A stretch of DNA of 64,000 nucleotides from an uncultured Eubacteriales bacterium (GCA_934454655.1 CAKSFK010000005.1:1-64000), one strand, 5' to 3'. Positions 41,179 through 50,474 are shown, counted from the first letter of the stretch. Notes: a model not told the origin generated them from the letters alone. A program made the numbers and translations.

Positions 41179-41898
41179 ATGATAGATTTTCACATTGAAA
41201 AAATATATAACGACTGCCTTGCCTTCGGCACGGAGCTTGACGGGGTAAAAGCAGAACAACTGAACCTTTACGGTAATCTTTTGCTCCGCGGAAATGAAAA
41301 GATAAACCTTACCGCAATTACCGACCCCGAAGAGGTGCTGTATAAGCATTTTTATGATTGTCTGCTGTTTTTAAAACACATAAAACTGCCGCAAAACGCA
41401 GCGATTATCGACGTAGGCACGGGCGCGGGATTTCCCGGTATGGTGCTTAAAATTGCACGACCCGATTTAAACGTAACCCTTCTTGACAGCCTAAACAAGC
41501 GGCTTTTGTTTTTGAATGACGTTACGGAGCATCTGGGACTCAGCGGAGTTAAAACCGTTCATATGCGCGCGGAGGACGCGGGGAAGAGCCGCGAGCACCG
41601 CGAAAAATATGATGTTGCGTGTGCAAGGGCGGTGGCAAACCTGCCCGTACTTATGGAATACTGTGTTCCTCTTGTAAAGGTCGGCGGCACATTTGCGGCT
41701 ATGAAAGGCCCTTCCGCCGGGGATGAAGCGGAAAATTCGCTTAACGCCGCAAAGCTTCTCGGAACAGGCAAACCCGATATTATATGCGAAACCTTAACGG
41801 GAAATGAGCAAAGAGCCTTTGTTTTGCTGAAAAAAATATCGCATACCCCGACAAAATACCCCAGAAAGCCCACGGATATATCAAAACAGCCGCTTTAA
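41179..41898 (+). CDS. rsmG: 16S rRNA (guanine527-N7)-methyltransferase
   Basis: 239 residues. The SAM motif IIDVGTGAGFPGMVLKI, then VTLLDSLNKRLLFLNDV, and CARAVANLPVLMEYCVPLVKVGG identify RsmG (GidB). The ATG at 41179 follows trmB by 4 bases. The stop codon lies inside the loop of the terminator hairpin. In Firmicutes it usually precedes noc/parB genes, as here. Confidence 0.93.
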   Translation: MIDFHIEKIYNDCLAFGTELDGVKAEQLNLYGNLLLRGNEKINLTAITDPEEVLYKHFYDCLLFLKHIKLPQNAAIIDVGTGAGFPGMVLKIARPDLNVTLLDSLNKRLLFLNDVTEHLGLSGVKTVHMRAEDAGKSREHREKYDVACARAVANLPVLMEYCVPLVKVGGTFAAMKGPSAGDEAENSLNAAKLLGTGKPDIICETLTGNEQRAFVLLKKISHTPTKYPRKPTDISKQPL

Positions 41899-41912
41899 CG
41901 CGGCTGTTTTTG
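41883..41912 (+). terminator. Terminator after rsmG
   Basis: AAAACAGCCGC (41883-41893) and GCGGCTGTTTT (41900-41910) form a stem with loop TTTAAC that contains the rsmG stop codon; a T-run follows. Confidence 0.85.
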
Positions 41913-41946
41913 TTGTTTTGGGGCGAATTTGCCCGACGTGTTTTTC

Positions 41947-41975
41947 TTTACAATTGAGTTCATCGGTAGTACAAT
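41947..41975 (+). promoter_or_regulatory. Promoter of the parB/noc gene
   Basis: TTTACA (41947-41952), 17-base spacer, TACAAT (41970-41975). The heptamer ACAATTG appears in both the -35 and the -10 regions. Confidence 0.6.
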
Positions 41976-42003
41976 TGTTAGCGTAACAGGGAGGGAACGC
42001 AGA

Positions 42004-42837
42004 ATGTATATGCTATCGGACAAAAAGCTGATAATGTTAAAACCGAGCGAAATAACCGTAACGGACGGACAGCCGCGAAAAAGCTTTGATGAATATGAGC
42101 TTAAACAACTGACCGACAGCATACGCTCAAGCGGTATGATCCAGCCTATATCGGTGCGAAAGACTGAAAACGGATACATTCTTATTGCGGGCGAGAGAAG
42201 GCTCAGAGCTGCTGCGGCGGCGGGGCTTCGCCGAGTGCCGTGCGTTGTGCATAAAACGGACGAGGAAACCGCGGCGCTTTATTCAATTATTGAAAATATG
42301 CAGAGAAGCAGTCTTACGGTTTTTGAAGAGGCCGAGGGCATAAACCGCCTTATAAACGAATACGGTATGTCCCAATCGGAGGCGGCGGAAAGACTCGGTA
42401 TAGCGCAGTCCACCCTGTCAAATAAATTAAGGCTTTTAAGGCTTGATGAGTCGGTAAAGGATCGCATAATTTCCGCCGGACTTACCGAACGCCACGCAAG
42501 AGCGCTGCTGAGGCTGCCCGATGATAAGCGCAACGAGGCGCTTGACAGGATAATTGCCGATGGGCTTACACTAAGACAAACCGAGGAATACATATTTGAT
42601 ATTTTAAATCCCGCGCAGGAACCCGATGATGCGCCGGACGAGCCTGTAAGAAAGGCGGTTATCGGCGATGTAAGGCTTTTTTCAAACAGCCTTTCAAAGC
42701 TTGTTACAACATTGCGTAATGCCGGGATAAACGCAAATTCGCGCAAATACGAAACCGATAATTATATTGAATTTAAGGTGCGTATTCCCAAAAATGCTCC
42801 CGCAAAGCATAATTGCACTCAGTTAAAAATCTGTTAA
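42004..42837 (+). CDS. ParB/Noc family DNA-binding protein
   Basis: The frame is open from 41929; GGGAGGG (41989-41995) sets the ATG at 42004 (277 residues). The ParB N-terminal CTP-binding domain has ITVTDGQPRKSFDEYELKQL and the GERRLRAAAAAGLRRVP box. A helix-turn-helix follows (YGMSQSEAAERLGIAQSTLSNKLRL). It lies after rsmG, the usual place of noc, and no parA is next to it, so a nucleoid-occlusion (Noc) role is more likely than partition. This assignment rests on context. Confidence 0.85.
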   Translation: MYMLSDKKLIMLKPSEITVTDGQPRKSFDEYELKQLTDSIRSSGMIQPISVRKTENGYILIAGERRLRAAAAAGLRRVPCVVHKTDEETAALYSIIENMQRSSLTVFEEAEGINRLINEYGMSQSEAAERLGIAQSTLSNKLRLLRLDESVKDRIISAGLTERHARALLRLPDDKRNEALDRIIADGLTLRQTEEYIFDILNPAQEPDDAPDEPVRKAVIGDVRLFSNSLSKLVTTLRNAGINANSRKYETDNYIEFKVRIPKNAPAKHNCTQLKIC

Positions 42838-42938
42838 GCCGTGTTCGGCGTGCCTCCCCTGCGCGCAAAGCACCAAGCATAACGGTTTTTAAATACAGCG
42901 GCGGTCATCCGCCGCAACACCATATTCATCCCCATACG

Positions 42939-42971
42939 CAAAATGCCGAAGCGAGCAGCTTCGGCATTTTG
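42939..42971. terminator. Bidirectional terminator between convergent genes
   Basis: CAAAATGCCGAAGC (42939-42952) pairs perfectly with GCTTCGGCATTTTG (42958-42971). It ends directly at the stop of the minus-strand gene. A smaller GC-rich hairpin (42898-42915) precedes it. Confidence 0.75.
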
Positions 42972-43409
42972 TCATTTTACAAACCGACTTAAGCGCGGTT
43001 TCTTTTTGGTATATTGGTTGCTTGTGGGGTTAATTGCGGCTGAATAAGCGGCGCCGCAGTTTTGGCAGGCGTCTGTTCCCGCCTTGTTGACCGTGCCGCA
43101 TTTAATACATTCCCAAGTGCCGCAGGCGGTTTCGCCACGGTATGCCGCCGGTACGGCAGACTCCGGCGAATTATAGGGATTTACTATATTCTCAAGCTCC
43201 TTGAGCTTTGTTCCGAGCCAAAAGGTCTCTTCGCTCAACCGCTCCGTTTCGTCAGTATTGCGTATTACGGAAAGGGTAAGGGCTATTTGAAGAATACAGA
43301 TAAACCCCGCAAGAACAGCCGTAAAGGCATCGCTGCCGATAAGCATAAAAAAGATGAATACTCCGCTGATGATTTGCAGAAAAAGGAGAATGTAAAGCAG
43401 CTTTTTCAT
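42972..43409 (-). CDS. Two-helix membrane protein with zinc ribbon
   Basis: 145 residues. Two membrane helices lie at about 3-22 and 28-48. A short helix (ERLSEETFWLGTKLKELENI) and a linker follow, then a zinc ribbon WECIKCGTVNKAGTDACQNCG with two Cys pairs (about 99-118). The tail is basic. The function is unknown; such proteins are common beside housekeeping genes in Clostridia. It follows ireB by 12 bases. Confidence 0.65.
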   Translation of the reverse strand: MKKLLYILLFLQIISGVFIFFMLIGSDAFTAVLAGFICILQIALTLSVIRNTDETERLSEETFWLGTKLKELENIVNPYNSPESAVPAAYRGETACGTWECIKCGTVNKAGTDACQNCGAAYSAAINPTSNQYTKKKPRLSRFVK

Positions 43410-43421
43410 ACAAATATCCCC

Positions 43422-43667
43422 TTACGCACTCAAATAATATTTTACAAGCGACTGCAAAAGCGTGTCGCGGTCAATCCTTCTTATAATGTTGCGCGCGTTG
43501 TTGTGGGTTGTAATATAAGTGGGATCCTCGGATAAAATATATCCTACTATCTGGTTTATCGGATTGTAGCCCTTTTCCTTAAGAGCGTCGTAGACAAGGG
43601 TTAGATTGTTTCTTATTTCCTGTTCTGTCTGGTCGCCTATTGAAAAGGTCATTGTTCTGTCATTCAT
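43422..43667 (-). CDS. IreB family regulatory phosphoprotein
   Basis: 81 residues. The whole sequence fits UPF0297/IreB: the start MNDRTMTFSIGD with neighbouring Thr residues, then VYDALKEKGYNPINQIVGYI, LSEDPTYITTHNNARNIIRR and the end LLQSLVKYYL. In Enterococcus, IreB is a substrate of the PASTA kinase IreK at N-terminal Thr residues and affects cephalosporin tolerance. The gene normally precedes ruvX, which is absent here. It has its own promoter. Confidence 0.9.
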   Translation of the reverse strand: MNDRTMTFSIGDQTEQEIRNNLTLVYDALKEKGYNPINQIVGYILSEDPTYITTHNNARNIIRRIDRDTLLQSLVKYYLSA

Positions 43668-43697
43668 AAATTACACCTCTCACAACTGTTTACACTT

Positions 43698-43726
43698 ATT
43701 CTATACCTTTTTTTAAAAAAGTTCAA
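43698..43726 (-). promoter_or_regulatory. Promoter of ireB
   Basis: On the minus strand TTGAAC (43726-43721), 17-base spacer, TAGAAT (43703-43698), in the gap after pheT. Confidence 0.55.
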
Positions 43727-43729
43727 GCA

Positions 43730-46120
43730 CTATTTTCTGAGTTCCGCGCCCGCGCTTTCAAGATTTTTAATAATTGACGTGTTGACCGCGTCGATCTCCT
43801 TATCGGAAAGCGTTGCGTCGGCAGACCTTAGCCATACGCTGTAAGCCACGCTCTTTTTGCCCTCGGGTATCTGCGAGCCGGAATACACATCAAAAAGCTC
43901 CAGTCTTTCAAGCAGTCTGCCTGCACCCTTGGTTATTGCCTTTTCAAGCGCACCTACGGGCAGATCCTTATCGCAGAGCATTGCAAAATCGCGCTCAACA
44001 GCGGGGAATTTCGGCAGCGGCTTGTAAACGGTTTTGCGCTTGTTTATGTTAAGCAGTACATCAAGCTTAATCTCCGCAACGTAAATGCGGCAGTCTATGC
44101 CGTACTCGGCGGCAACGGACGGGTGAACCTCGCCGAAAACGGCGGCAACGGTGTTATTAGCCTTAACAAGCGCCTGTCTGCCGGGGTGGAGATAAGGCTC
44201 TGCACTTCTTTCATACTGCGTATGAGCGCCGCAAAGCTTCATTACACCCTCTATTATACCCTTTAATGTAAAGAAATCCTCGTCCTTGCCGTAAATTCCC
44301 ACCGACATTGTGGGTATCTCATCGGGCTGCTCGGTTAAGGGCAGCTGCTTTGCGACAAACCGCTTTGAAATTTCGTAAAATCTGCCGTCGGTTATTTTGC
44401 GGTTAATGTTGGTTGACAGCACCGAAAGCATACTTGTTGTAAGCTGTGTACGCATTGCGGAGTATTCGTCGCCGAGCGGATTTATAATTTTAATCTGTTT
44501 GCGGCGTTCGTCGTTTTCGTCTAACAGCAGGGTATCAATCGCGGAGGAGCTTATAAACGAATAGGTTGCAATTTCACGCGCTCCCGCGGCGGTCATAAAA
44601 TCCTTTATTTTATCGCATTTTATGCGTTCGGGCAGTTTTTTTCCGCGTACCACGTCGCCGCGCATCGGCTTGCCTATAATGTGGCCGTAGCCGTAAATCC
44701 GCATAACCTCTTCCGCTAAATCGGCTCTTCCCTCAATGTCGTCACGAATAGACGGAACACGCACGGTAAGTTCTTTGCCGTTTGCGGTTGTGGGCAGGTG
44801 CAGACTGTTTAAAATGGAAATTATTTTTTCATCCGGCACATCAACGCCTATAAGCTCGGTTATTTTATCGGTTGTGACGTTTATAATTCTTTCCTCGGGA
44901 AGTCCGTTGTTAAGGTCAATCTCGCCGCTTATAATGTCGCCCGCATCAAGCTCGTAAATAAGCTGCAACGCACGTTCCATAGCGTAGGAAACATTCATAA
45001 TATCAACGCCGCGCTCATATCTGCCGCTTGCCTCGGTGCGAATACCCAGCGCCCTGCCGGTGTGGCGGATGTTGTCACGGCGGAACTTTGCCGACTCCAA
45101 AAATAAATCCGTGGTGTCGTTTTCAATCTCGCTTTCCTTACCGCCCATTATGCCCGCAAGGCAGGAGGGCTTTTCGCCGTCCGCGATAACAAGCATATCG
45201 GGTGTTAATTTGTGAGCTGTGCCGTCAAGAGTGGTTATGGATTCGCCCTCTGCGGCATTGCGGACAATTATTTTGTGCGCGGCAATGTCATTGTAGTTAA
45301 AGGCGTGCATAGGCTGACCCGTTTCAAGCATTACAAAGTTTGTAATATCAACAATATTGTTTATAGGCCGCATACCTGAGGCAGTTATTGCTTTTTTCAT
45401 CCACTCGGGCGACTCTTTTATCCGCAGATTTTTAACCACTCTGCCTATATAACGGGGGCAAAGTTCAAAATTGCGAACCTCAATGCTTATATAATCCGAT
45501 ATATTCTGTCCCGCGGTTTTGTATTCCGGCTTGGGTGCCTTAAATTCAGTGCCCAGCACCACCGAAATTTCCTTTGCAACGCCTAAGAAGCAGTTGCAAT
45601 CGGGGCGGTTTGCGGTAATTTTAAAGTCGATTATATAATCGTTAAGCCCCAAAACCTCGCGCATATCGGTACCGGGCTTCGGTTCACCCTTTAAAATGAG
45701 TATGCCGTTTACCTCCGCACCCTCGTAATCGGCTTCGGTAAGGCAAAGTTCGCCGCCCGAGCAAAGCATACCGTTTGACTCTTCGCCGCGCAGCTTGCCT
45801 GCAACAATGTGCGCGCCGTTCGGCAGATAGCTGTCATCAAGCGCGGCGGGAACATAATCGCCCTCGTGAATATTCTGAGCACCCGTTACTATCTGAACAG
45901 GCGAGTCTTTCCCAATGTCCATTTGGCATATCTGCAAATGGTCGCTGTTTTCGTGCGGAGTTATTTTCAGAATTTTTGCGGCTACAACGTTTTTAATGTT
46001 TTCGCCCTGCTTTTCCATTTCCTCAATTTCAAAGCCCGCCATTACCATACGGTCGCAAAGCTCCTCAACCGGAACATTTATTTCAACATATCTTTTTAAT
46101 GCTTCAAGTGATATTTTCAT
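43730..46120 (-). CDS. pheT: Phenylalanine-tRNA ligase beta subunit
   Basis: 796 residues. An N-terminal EMAP-like tRNA-binding domain (about 40-150) is followed by the B3/B4 editing domain (about 210-385, PINNIVDITNFVMLETGQPMHAF), a B5 domain, the catalytic-like core (EYSAMRTQLTTSMLSVLSTN) and a C-terminal ferredoxin-fold anticodon-binding domain (PKFPAVERDFAMLCDKDLPVG). Full length for bacteria. It forms an alpha2-beta2 enzyme with PheS, encoded 15 bases upstream and controlled by the same T-box. Confidence 0.96.
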   Translation of the reverse strand: MKISLEALKRYVEINVPVEELCDRMVMAGFEIEEMEKQGENIKNVVAAKILKITPHENSDHLQICQMDIGKDSPVQIVTGAQNIHEGDYVPAALDDSYLPNGAHIVAGKLRGEESNGMLCSGGELCLTEADYEGAEVNGILILKGEPKPGTDMREVLGLNDYIIDFKITANRPDCNCFLGVAKEISVVLGTEFKAPKPEYKTAGQNISDYISIEVRNFELCPRYIGRVVKNLRIKESPEWMKKAITASGMRPINNIVDITNFVMLETGQPMHAFNYNDIAAHKIIVRNAAEGESITTLDGTAHKLTPDMLVIADGEKPSCLAGIMGGKESEIENDTTDLFLESAKFRRDNIRHTGRALGIRTEASGRYERGVDIMNVSYAMERALQLIYELDAGDIISGEIDLNNGLPEERIINVTTDKITELIGVDVPDEKIISILNSLHLPTTANGKELTVRVPSIRDDIEGRADLAEEVMRIYGYGHIIGKPMRGDVVRGKKLPERIKCDKIKDFMTAAGAREIATYSFISSSAIDTLLLDENDERRKQIKIINPLGDEYSAMRTQLTTSMLSVLSTNINRKITDGRFYEISKRFVAKQLPLTEQPDEIPTMSVGIYGKDEDFFTLKGIIEGVMKLCGAHTQYERSAEPYLHPGRQALVKANNTVAAVFGEVHPSVAAEYGIDCRIYVAEIKLDVLLNINKRKTVYKPLPKFPAVERDFAMLCDKDLPVGALEKAITKGAGRLLERLELFDVYSGSQIPEGKKSVAYSVWLRSADATLSDKEIDAVNTSIIKNLESAGAELRK

Positions 46121-46135
46121 TTTGTGTTTCCCCCT

Positions 46136-47155
46136 TTAAAACTGCTCCAAGAAGCGCTTGTCGTTCTCAAACAGCAGTCGAATGTCGCTTATCTTATAGC
46201 GTGTTGTGGTAATTCGGTCAATGCCTATACCGAACGCAAAGCCGGTGTAAACGTCGGGGTCTATTCCGCAGGAGCGCAGAACATTCGGGTGAACCATACC
46301 CGCGCCCAGAATTTCAATCCAGCCCGCGCCCTTGCAAACACGGCAACCCTTACCGCCGCACTCACTGCACGAAACGTCCACCTCAACGCTGGGTTCCGTG
46401 AACGGGAAGAATGAGGGGCGGAAACGCACCTTTGTATCCTTGCCGTAAATTTCTCTCGCAAACTGTTCAAGCACGCCCTTAAGGTCGCACATTGTAATGC
46501 CCTTATCAACCACAAGACCCTCAAGCTGGTGGAAAACGGGAGAGTGGGTGGCGTCAACCTCGTCGGCACGGTATACTCTGCCGGGGCATATAACGCGTAT
46601 GGGCGGTTTTCTGGTTTCCATTGTCCTTATCTGCGCGGCGGAGGTTTGTGTACGCAAAAGCAGATTTTCGCCTAAATAGAATGTGTCCTGCATATCGCGC
46701 GCGGGGTGGTCAGCCGGAACGTTTAAACATTCAAAATTATAATGGTCGGTTTCAACCTCGGGTCCGTCAACCACGTCAAATCCCATAGACTGGAAAATGT
46801 CTATCATATCGTTAACAACGTGATTAAGCGGGTGTATGCCGCCTGTTTTAACCTCTTTCGGCGGCATGGTAATATCTATTGTTTCGGCTTTAAGCTTTGC
46901 CTCGGTGGCTTTTTGTTTCATCTCGGCTTTTTTCTCGGTTATAAGCGCCTCAAGCTTCTGCTTAGCCTCGTTAACAAGCTGACCCATGGCAGGGCGTTCC
47001 TCGGGGGAAACAGAGCCCATTTGCTTAAGCATAGCCGTAAGCTCGCCCTTCTTGCCTAAGTATTTAACCCTTAATTCCTCAATTTCGTTTTCGCTTGCGG
47101 TTTTCTCAATGGCAGCTTTTGCCGCCGCTCTTATTGCTTCAATTTTTTCCTTCAT
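46136..47155 (-). CDS. pheS: Phenylalanine-tRNA ligase alpha subunit
   Basis: The frame runs back through the T-box to 47326, but the ATG at 47155 with GGAGGA upstream gives the normal protein (339 residues). It has an N-terminal coiled coil, class II motif 2 (VICPGRVYRADEVDATHSPVFHQ) and motif 3 (GFAFGIGIDRI). HPARDMQDTFYL is a family marker. A CxxC...CxxC insert (SCSECGGKGCRVCKG) occurs in many Firmicutes. Confidence 0.96.
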   Translation of the reverse strand: MKEKIEAIRAAAKAAIEKTASENEIEELRVKYLGKKGELTAMLKQMGSVSPEERPAMGQLVNEAKQKLEALITEKKAEMKQKATEAKLKAETIDITMPPKEVKTGGIHPLNHVVNDMIDIFQSMGFDVVDGPEVETDHYNFECLNVPADHPARDMQDTFYLGENLLLRTQTSAAQIRTMETRKPPIRVICPGRVYRADEVDATHSPVFHQLEGLVVDKGITMCDLKGVLEQFAREIYGKDTKVRFRPSFFPFTEPSVEVDVSCSECGGKGCRVCKGAGWIEILGAGMVHPNVLRSCGIDPDVYTGFAFGIGIDRITTTRYKISDIRLLFENDKRFLEQF

Positions 47156-47164
47156 TGTTTTTCC

Positions 47165-47424
47165 TCCACATAAAAAAATAAACTCCGCCCTGTAAAAAAC
47201 AGGACGAAGCACAACAACTCTCCGCGGTACCACCCGTAATTTTCGCTCCGAGAGCAAACACTCTTTAGAACCTGTAACGGTGTTCATCCGTCGCCGCCTA
47301 CTGCATTTTTCAGCCGCGCTGCTCAAAAGGGAACTTCAAAAAATCCGTACCTGCCCTTGCTTACAGCCGCGGCAAAGGCTCTCTTAAGGCGGCAATCTTC
47401 CTACTTTCCTTTATCATCACATTT
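47165..47424 (-). ncRNA. T-box riboswitch of pheST
   Basis: On the minus strand the leader holds the T-box core GGGTGGTACCGCGG (plus-strand complement near 47222-47235). It is followed by a terminator formed by GTCCTGT and ACAGGGC with a T-rich tail (about 47204-47165). Stem I begins near 47420 with GATAAAGGAAAGTAGGAAG. Uncharged tRNA-Phe would stabilise the antiterminator. A TTC triplet in AAGTTCCC (minus strand) could be the specifier, but this is not certain by eye. Confidence 0.92.
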
Positions 47425-47430
47425 TAATAC

Positions 47431-47459
47431 ATCTTAACACTGTGTGCGAAAAATGTCAA
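47431..47459 (-). promoter_or_regulatory. Promoter of the T-box/pheST transcript
   Basis: Minus strand TTGACA (47459-47454), 17-base spacer, TAAGAT (47436-47431). Confidence 0.8.
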
Positions 47460-47477
47460 GCCTTTTTACCGTTTTAA

Positions 47478-47504
47478 CAAAAAAGCCACCCACTGGGGTG
47501 GCTT
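47478..47504 (-). terminator. Terminator of the secreted-protein gene
   Basis: AAGCCACCC (47483-47491) with GGGTGGCTT (47496-47504); on the minus strand the stem is followed by TTTTTTG. Confidence 0.85.
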
Positions 47505-47510
47505 AAGCCG

Positions 47511-48095
47511 TTAAATAAAAGATTTTGAAATTTCGGATGAAATAATATTGAACCCGAATGCCGACGACGTGTTTCTTACAAAAAGCGTTGTAACCTCAAC
47601 CGTTTCATCATCCGAGTCGTGCGAGGTAACCGACGCCTGTGTTACCGCGGTATAGCTGCCGTCCTCATTTTTCGTCAGTGATATAACGCGGTGGGTATAT
47701 TTTGTAATGCCGTGCGGAATCACGTAAAAAAGACCGTCGCTCTTCGGGTAACTGCGGTTTATGTCGGAAAAATCCTCAATCTTAACACCATACATATTGT
47801 AAACAAATCCCGCAACCGCTGTTTCCTTAAGAAACGAGCTGTCATTTCCGCCTTGTGCCGACACAATTGAGTCGGCAGCACAGTTTGCAAGCTTTTCGGC
47901 GCTTTCAAGGTCGTCGCCGTATGCCAGGTTGTGGTTGAGCATATTTAAAAATCTTGATTTTAAAACCTCATCGGCGTTTGCAGCAATGTTTTTTTCGGCA
48001 GGCGCAGCCGAACCCGAAGGACTGACCGCAAACACGGAGAAGGACATAAGAAACATAAATGCAACCAGCGTGCAGACAAATATTTTCTTTTTCAT
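47511..48095 (-). CDS. Secreted protein, function unknown
   Basis: 194 residues with a signal peptide (MKKKIFVCTLVAFMFLMSFS, cleaved near VFAVSPS). The mature part has an N-terminal helical half (ADEVLKSRFLNMLNHNLAYG) and a C-terminal beta-rich half (HRVISLTKNEDGSYTAVTQ, ETVEVTTLFVRNTSSAFGFN), resembling an NTF2-like or cystatin-like fold at most. It is a monocistronic unit with its own promoter and terminator. I do not recognise a family. Confidence 0.6.
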   Translation of the reverse strand: MKKKIFVCTLVAFMFLMSFSVFAVSPSGSAAPAEKNIAANADEVLKSRFLNMLNHNLAYGDDLESAEKLANCAADSIVSAQGGNDSSFLKETAVAGFVYNMYGVKIEDFSDINRSYPKSDGLFYVIPHGITKYTHRVISLTKNEDGSYTAVTQASVTSHDSDDETVEVTTLFVRNTSSAFGFNIISSEISKSFI

Positions 48096-48133
48096 GGTAT
48101 AACCGCCTCCGTATCCTTTACCTTACGGTTAAT

Positions 48134-48162
48134 ATTATATACTCTTCTTTTTAAAATCGCAA
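48134..48162 (-). promoter_or_regulatory. Promoter of the secreted-protein gene
   Basis: Minus strand TTGCGA (48162-48157), 17-base spacer, TATAAT (48139-48134). Confidence 0.6.
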
Positions 48163-48306
48163 AAACAATACGGTTACAAATAGTTTCAAATCTGTAACAT
48201 TAGCGCCCCTTGTCCGACTTAACGCTTTTTAACTCGACAAAAATAACCTATTTTTTCTCCGTTATGACATTTAGATATTTTTGTTTTAGAAATTTAAAAA
48301 ATATTG

Positions 48307-48335
48307 TTGTGTTTGCCGTATAAATATGCTATAAT
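48307..48335 (+). promoter_or_regulatory. Promoter of the EF-G paralogue
   Basis: TTGTGT (48307-48312), 17-base spacer, TATAAT (48330-48335). A short hairpin TTGCGC-GGGA-GCGCAA (48357-48372) lies 8 bases before the AAGGAG. The rest of 48163-48306 is AT-rich and shows nothing else. Confidence 0.65.
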
Positions 48336-48395
48336 AATTTTAATATAAAATTGAAGTTGCGCGGGAGCGCAATTATTTAAAAGGAGTGCTTTGTT

Positions 48396-50429
48396 TTGAA
48401 ACATTATCCCGGTAATCTGATAAAAAATATTGCCCTTTTGGGTCACGGCGGTTCGGGCAAAACGACCCTTGCGGACGCAATACTTTATTACTTCGGCGCC
48501 GCCGAGCGCATCGGCAAAATTGCGGACGGCACAACCGTAATGGATTTTGATCCCGAGGAAAAGAAGAGAAAGACATCTGTTTCAACCGCCGTGTATTCAC
48601 TTGAGGCAGGGGATAAAAAGCTTAATTTGATTGACGCTCCCGGTTTGTTTGATTATGCCGGCGGAGTGTTTGAGGCGCTTGCCGCGGCGGACAGTGCGGT
48701 TATTGCGATTTCCGGCAAATCGGGACTTACCTCCGGCGCAAAGCAGTGTTTTATGCGTGCGCGCGCACAGAAAAAGCCCGTTTCGTTTTTTATCGGCAAG
48801 CTTGATTCTTCACACGCCCATTTTTACAGAGTAATATCGTCCCTTGTGGGTAATTACGGCGCTGTTATATGCCCCGTTGTCGTGCCGTATCTTGAAAATG
48901 ATGAGGTTAAGTGTTACATAAATCTTATAGAAAACAAGGCATATTCTTATGATGGAATAAACGGCAAGGAATTCCGTATGCCGGTAAGCCGCGAGGCGGA
49001 CGATATGCGAAGTATGCTGCTCGAGGCGGTTGCCACAACGGACGAAGCGCTTATGGAAAAATATTTTGCGGGGGAAGAGTTTACGCCTGACGAAATAATA
49101 ACCGGACTTAAAAAAGGCGTGCGGTCCGGGGATATATGCCCTGTGTTCTGCGGCGTTCAGCAAACCGGAGCCGCGGTTCCGCTGTTTGTAAAGGAATTGC
49201 TTGAAATAATGCCGTCGGCGTCCGATTGCGGATATACGCTCGGCGACGGTACGGAAAAGAAATTTGAAGAGGGCGGCGAAAACGCACTGTTTGTGTTTAA
49301 AACAATTGCCGACCCGTTTGTCGGCAAGCTTTCTTATTTTAAAGTTCTCTCGGGAGAAATAAAAAATGACTCAAGACTGATAAACAGCCGCACGGGAAAT
49401 GCTGAACGGCTTTCAAAAATAATGTGGCTGAAGGGCGGCAAACAAGAGGACGCCGATGTTATATCCGCGGGAGATATAGGCTCGGTTTCAAAGCTGGGTG
49501 ATGTGCTTACAGGCGATACGCTTTCGGCTTCGGGCAATATTTCCGCCGAACCGATAAGCTTCCCGCAGCCCTGCATTTCGGTTGCGGTGTATCCGAAGGC
49601 TAAGGGGGATGAGGAAAAAATCGCAAACGCATTCAGCCGCATTGCCGAGGAAGACCCGACCATTGAGGTACATACCGATAACGAAACGCACGAAATGATA
49701 CTTTCGGCTCTCGGCGAGCAGCATATTGATGTTGTTGTTTCTCGTCTTAAATCCAAATTCGGGGCAGATGTTGAACTTAAAAAACCGAAAATTGCCTACC
49801 GTGAAACCATAAGAAAACCCGTTAAGGTTCAGGGAAGGCATAAAAAGCAATCGGGCGGACACGGACAGTTCGGCGATGTTTGGATTGAGTTTGAACCCTG
49901 CGAGGGCGATGAGCTTGTATTTGAGGAAAAGGTGTTCGGCGGAGCAGTGCCTAAAAATTTCTTCCCCGCGGTTGAAAAAGGCTTAAGAGAAAGCACCTTA
50001 AAGGGCGTTCTTGCGGGCTACCCAATGGTGGGAATAAAAGCAACGCTTGTTGACGGCTCTTACCACCCTGTCGATTCCTCGGAAATGGCATTTAAAACCG
50101 CCGCTTCCATCGCGTTCAGAGAGGGAATACCGCAGGCGTCGCCTGTTTTGCTTGAACCCATCGGGACACTGCGCGTCACGGTGCCGGACGAAATGCTCGG
50201 CGATGTTATAGGCGATATAAATAAGCGTCGCGGCAGAATAATAGGTATGAATCCGGCGGAAAACAAAATGCAGGAAATCGTGGGCGAGGTTCCCATGGCG
50301 GAGATGTCCGATTTTTCAACCTCAATGCGTTCGATTACACAGGGAACGGCAACGTTCACGCTTGAGTTTGAACGGTATGAGGAGGTTCCGCCCGCAATTT
50401 CGCAAAAGATTATTGACAGTGCGAAATAA
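48396..50429 (+). CDS. Elongation factor G-like protein (EF-G2 type)
   Basis: 677 residues, TTG start 9 bases after AAGGAG. The G1 loop is GHGGSGKTT instead of the AHIDAGKTT of true EF-G. The switch I region reads FDPEEKKRKTSVSTAVYSLE, G3 is DAPGLFDYAG, and G4 is GKLD in place of NKxD. Domains II to V follow (ISVAVYPKAKGDEEKIANAF, then YRETIRKPVKVQGRHKKQSG and a late GDINKRRGRIIGMN). This is the divergent second EF-G group whose role is unclear; it is not a ribosomal-protection protein by motif. It is monocistronic. Confidence 0.85.
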   Translation: MKHYPGNLIKNIALLGHGGSGKTTLADAILYYFGAAERIGKIADGTTVMDFDPEEKKRKTSVSTAVYSLEAGDKKLNLIDAPGLFDYAGGVFEALAAADSAVIAISGKSGLTSGAKQCFMRARAQKKPVSFFIGKLDSSHAHFYRVISSLVGNYGAVICPVVVPYLENDEVKCYINLIENKAYSYDGINGKEFRMPVSREADDMRSMLLEAVATTDEALMEKYFAGEEFTPDEIITGLKKGVRSGDICPVFCGVQQTGAAVPLFVKELLEIMPSASDCGYTLGDGTEKKFEEGGENALFVFKTIADPFVGKLSYFKVLSGEIKNDSRLINSRTGNAERLSKIMWLKGGKQEDADVISAGDIGSVSKLGDVLTGDTLSASGNISAEPISFPQPCISVAVYPKAKGDEEKIANAFSRIAEEDPTIEVHTDNETHEMILSALGEQHIDVVVSRLKSKFGADVELKKPKIAYRETIRKPVKVQGRHKKQSGGHGQFGDVWIEFEPCEGDELVFEEKVFGGAVPKNFFPAVEKGLRESTLKGVLAGYPMVGIKATLVDGSYHPVDSSEMAFKTAASIAFREGIPQASPVLLEPIGTLRVTVPDEMLGDVIGDINKRRGRIIGMNPAENKMQEIVGEVPMAEMSDFSTSMRSITQGTATFTLEFERYEEVPPAISQKIIDSAK

Positions 50430-50445
50430 GCCGACCGCCGCACGG

Positions 50446-50474
50446 TTGACAAGAACCGATTTCAATGGTAAAAT
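50446..50474 (+). promoter_or_regulatory. Promoter of the cohesin-domain gene
   Basis: TTGACA (50446-50451), 17-base spacer, TAAAAT (50469-50474). Confidence 0.75.
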
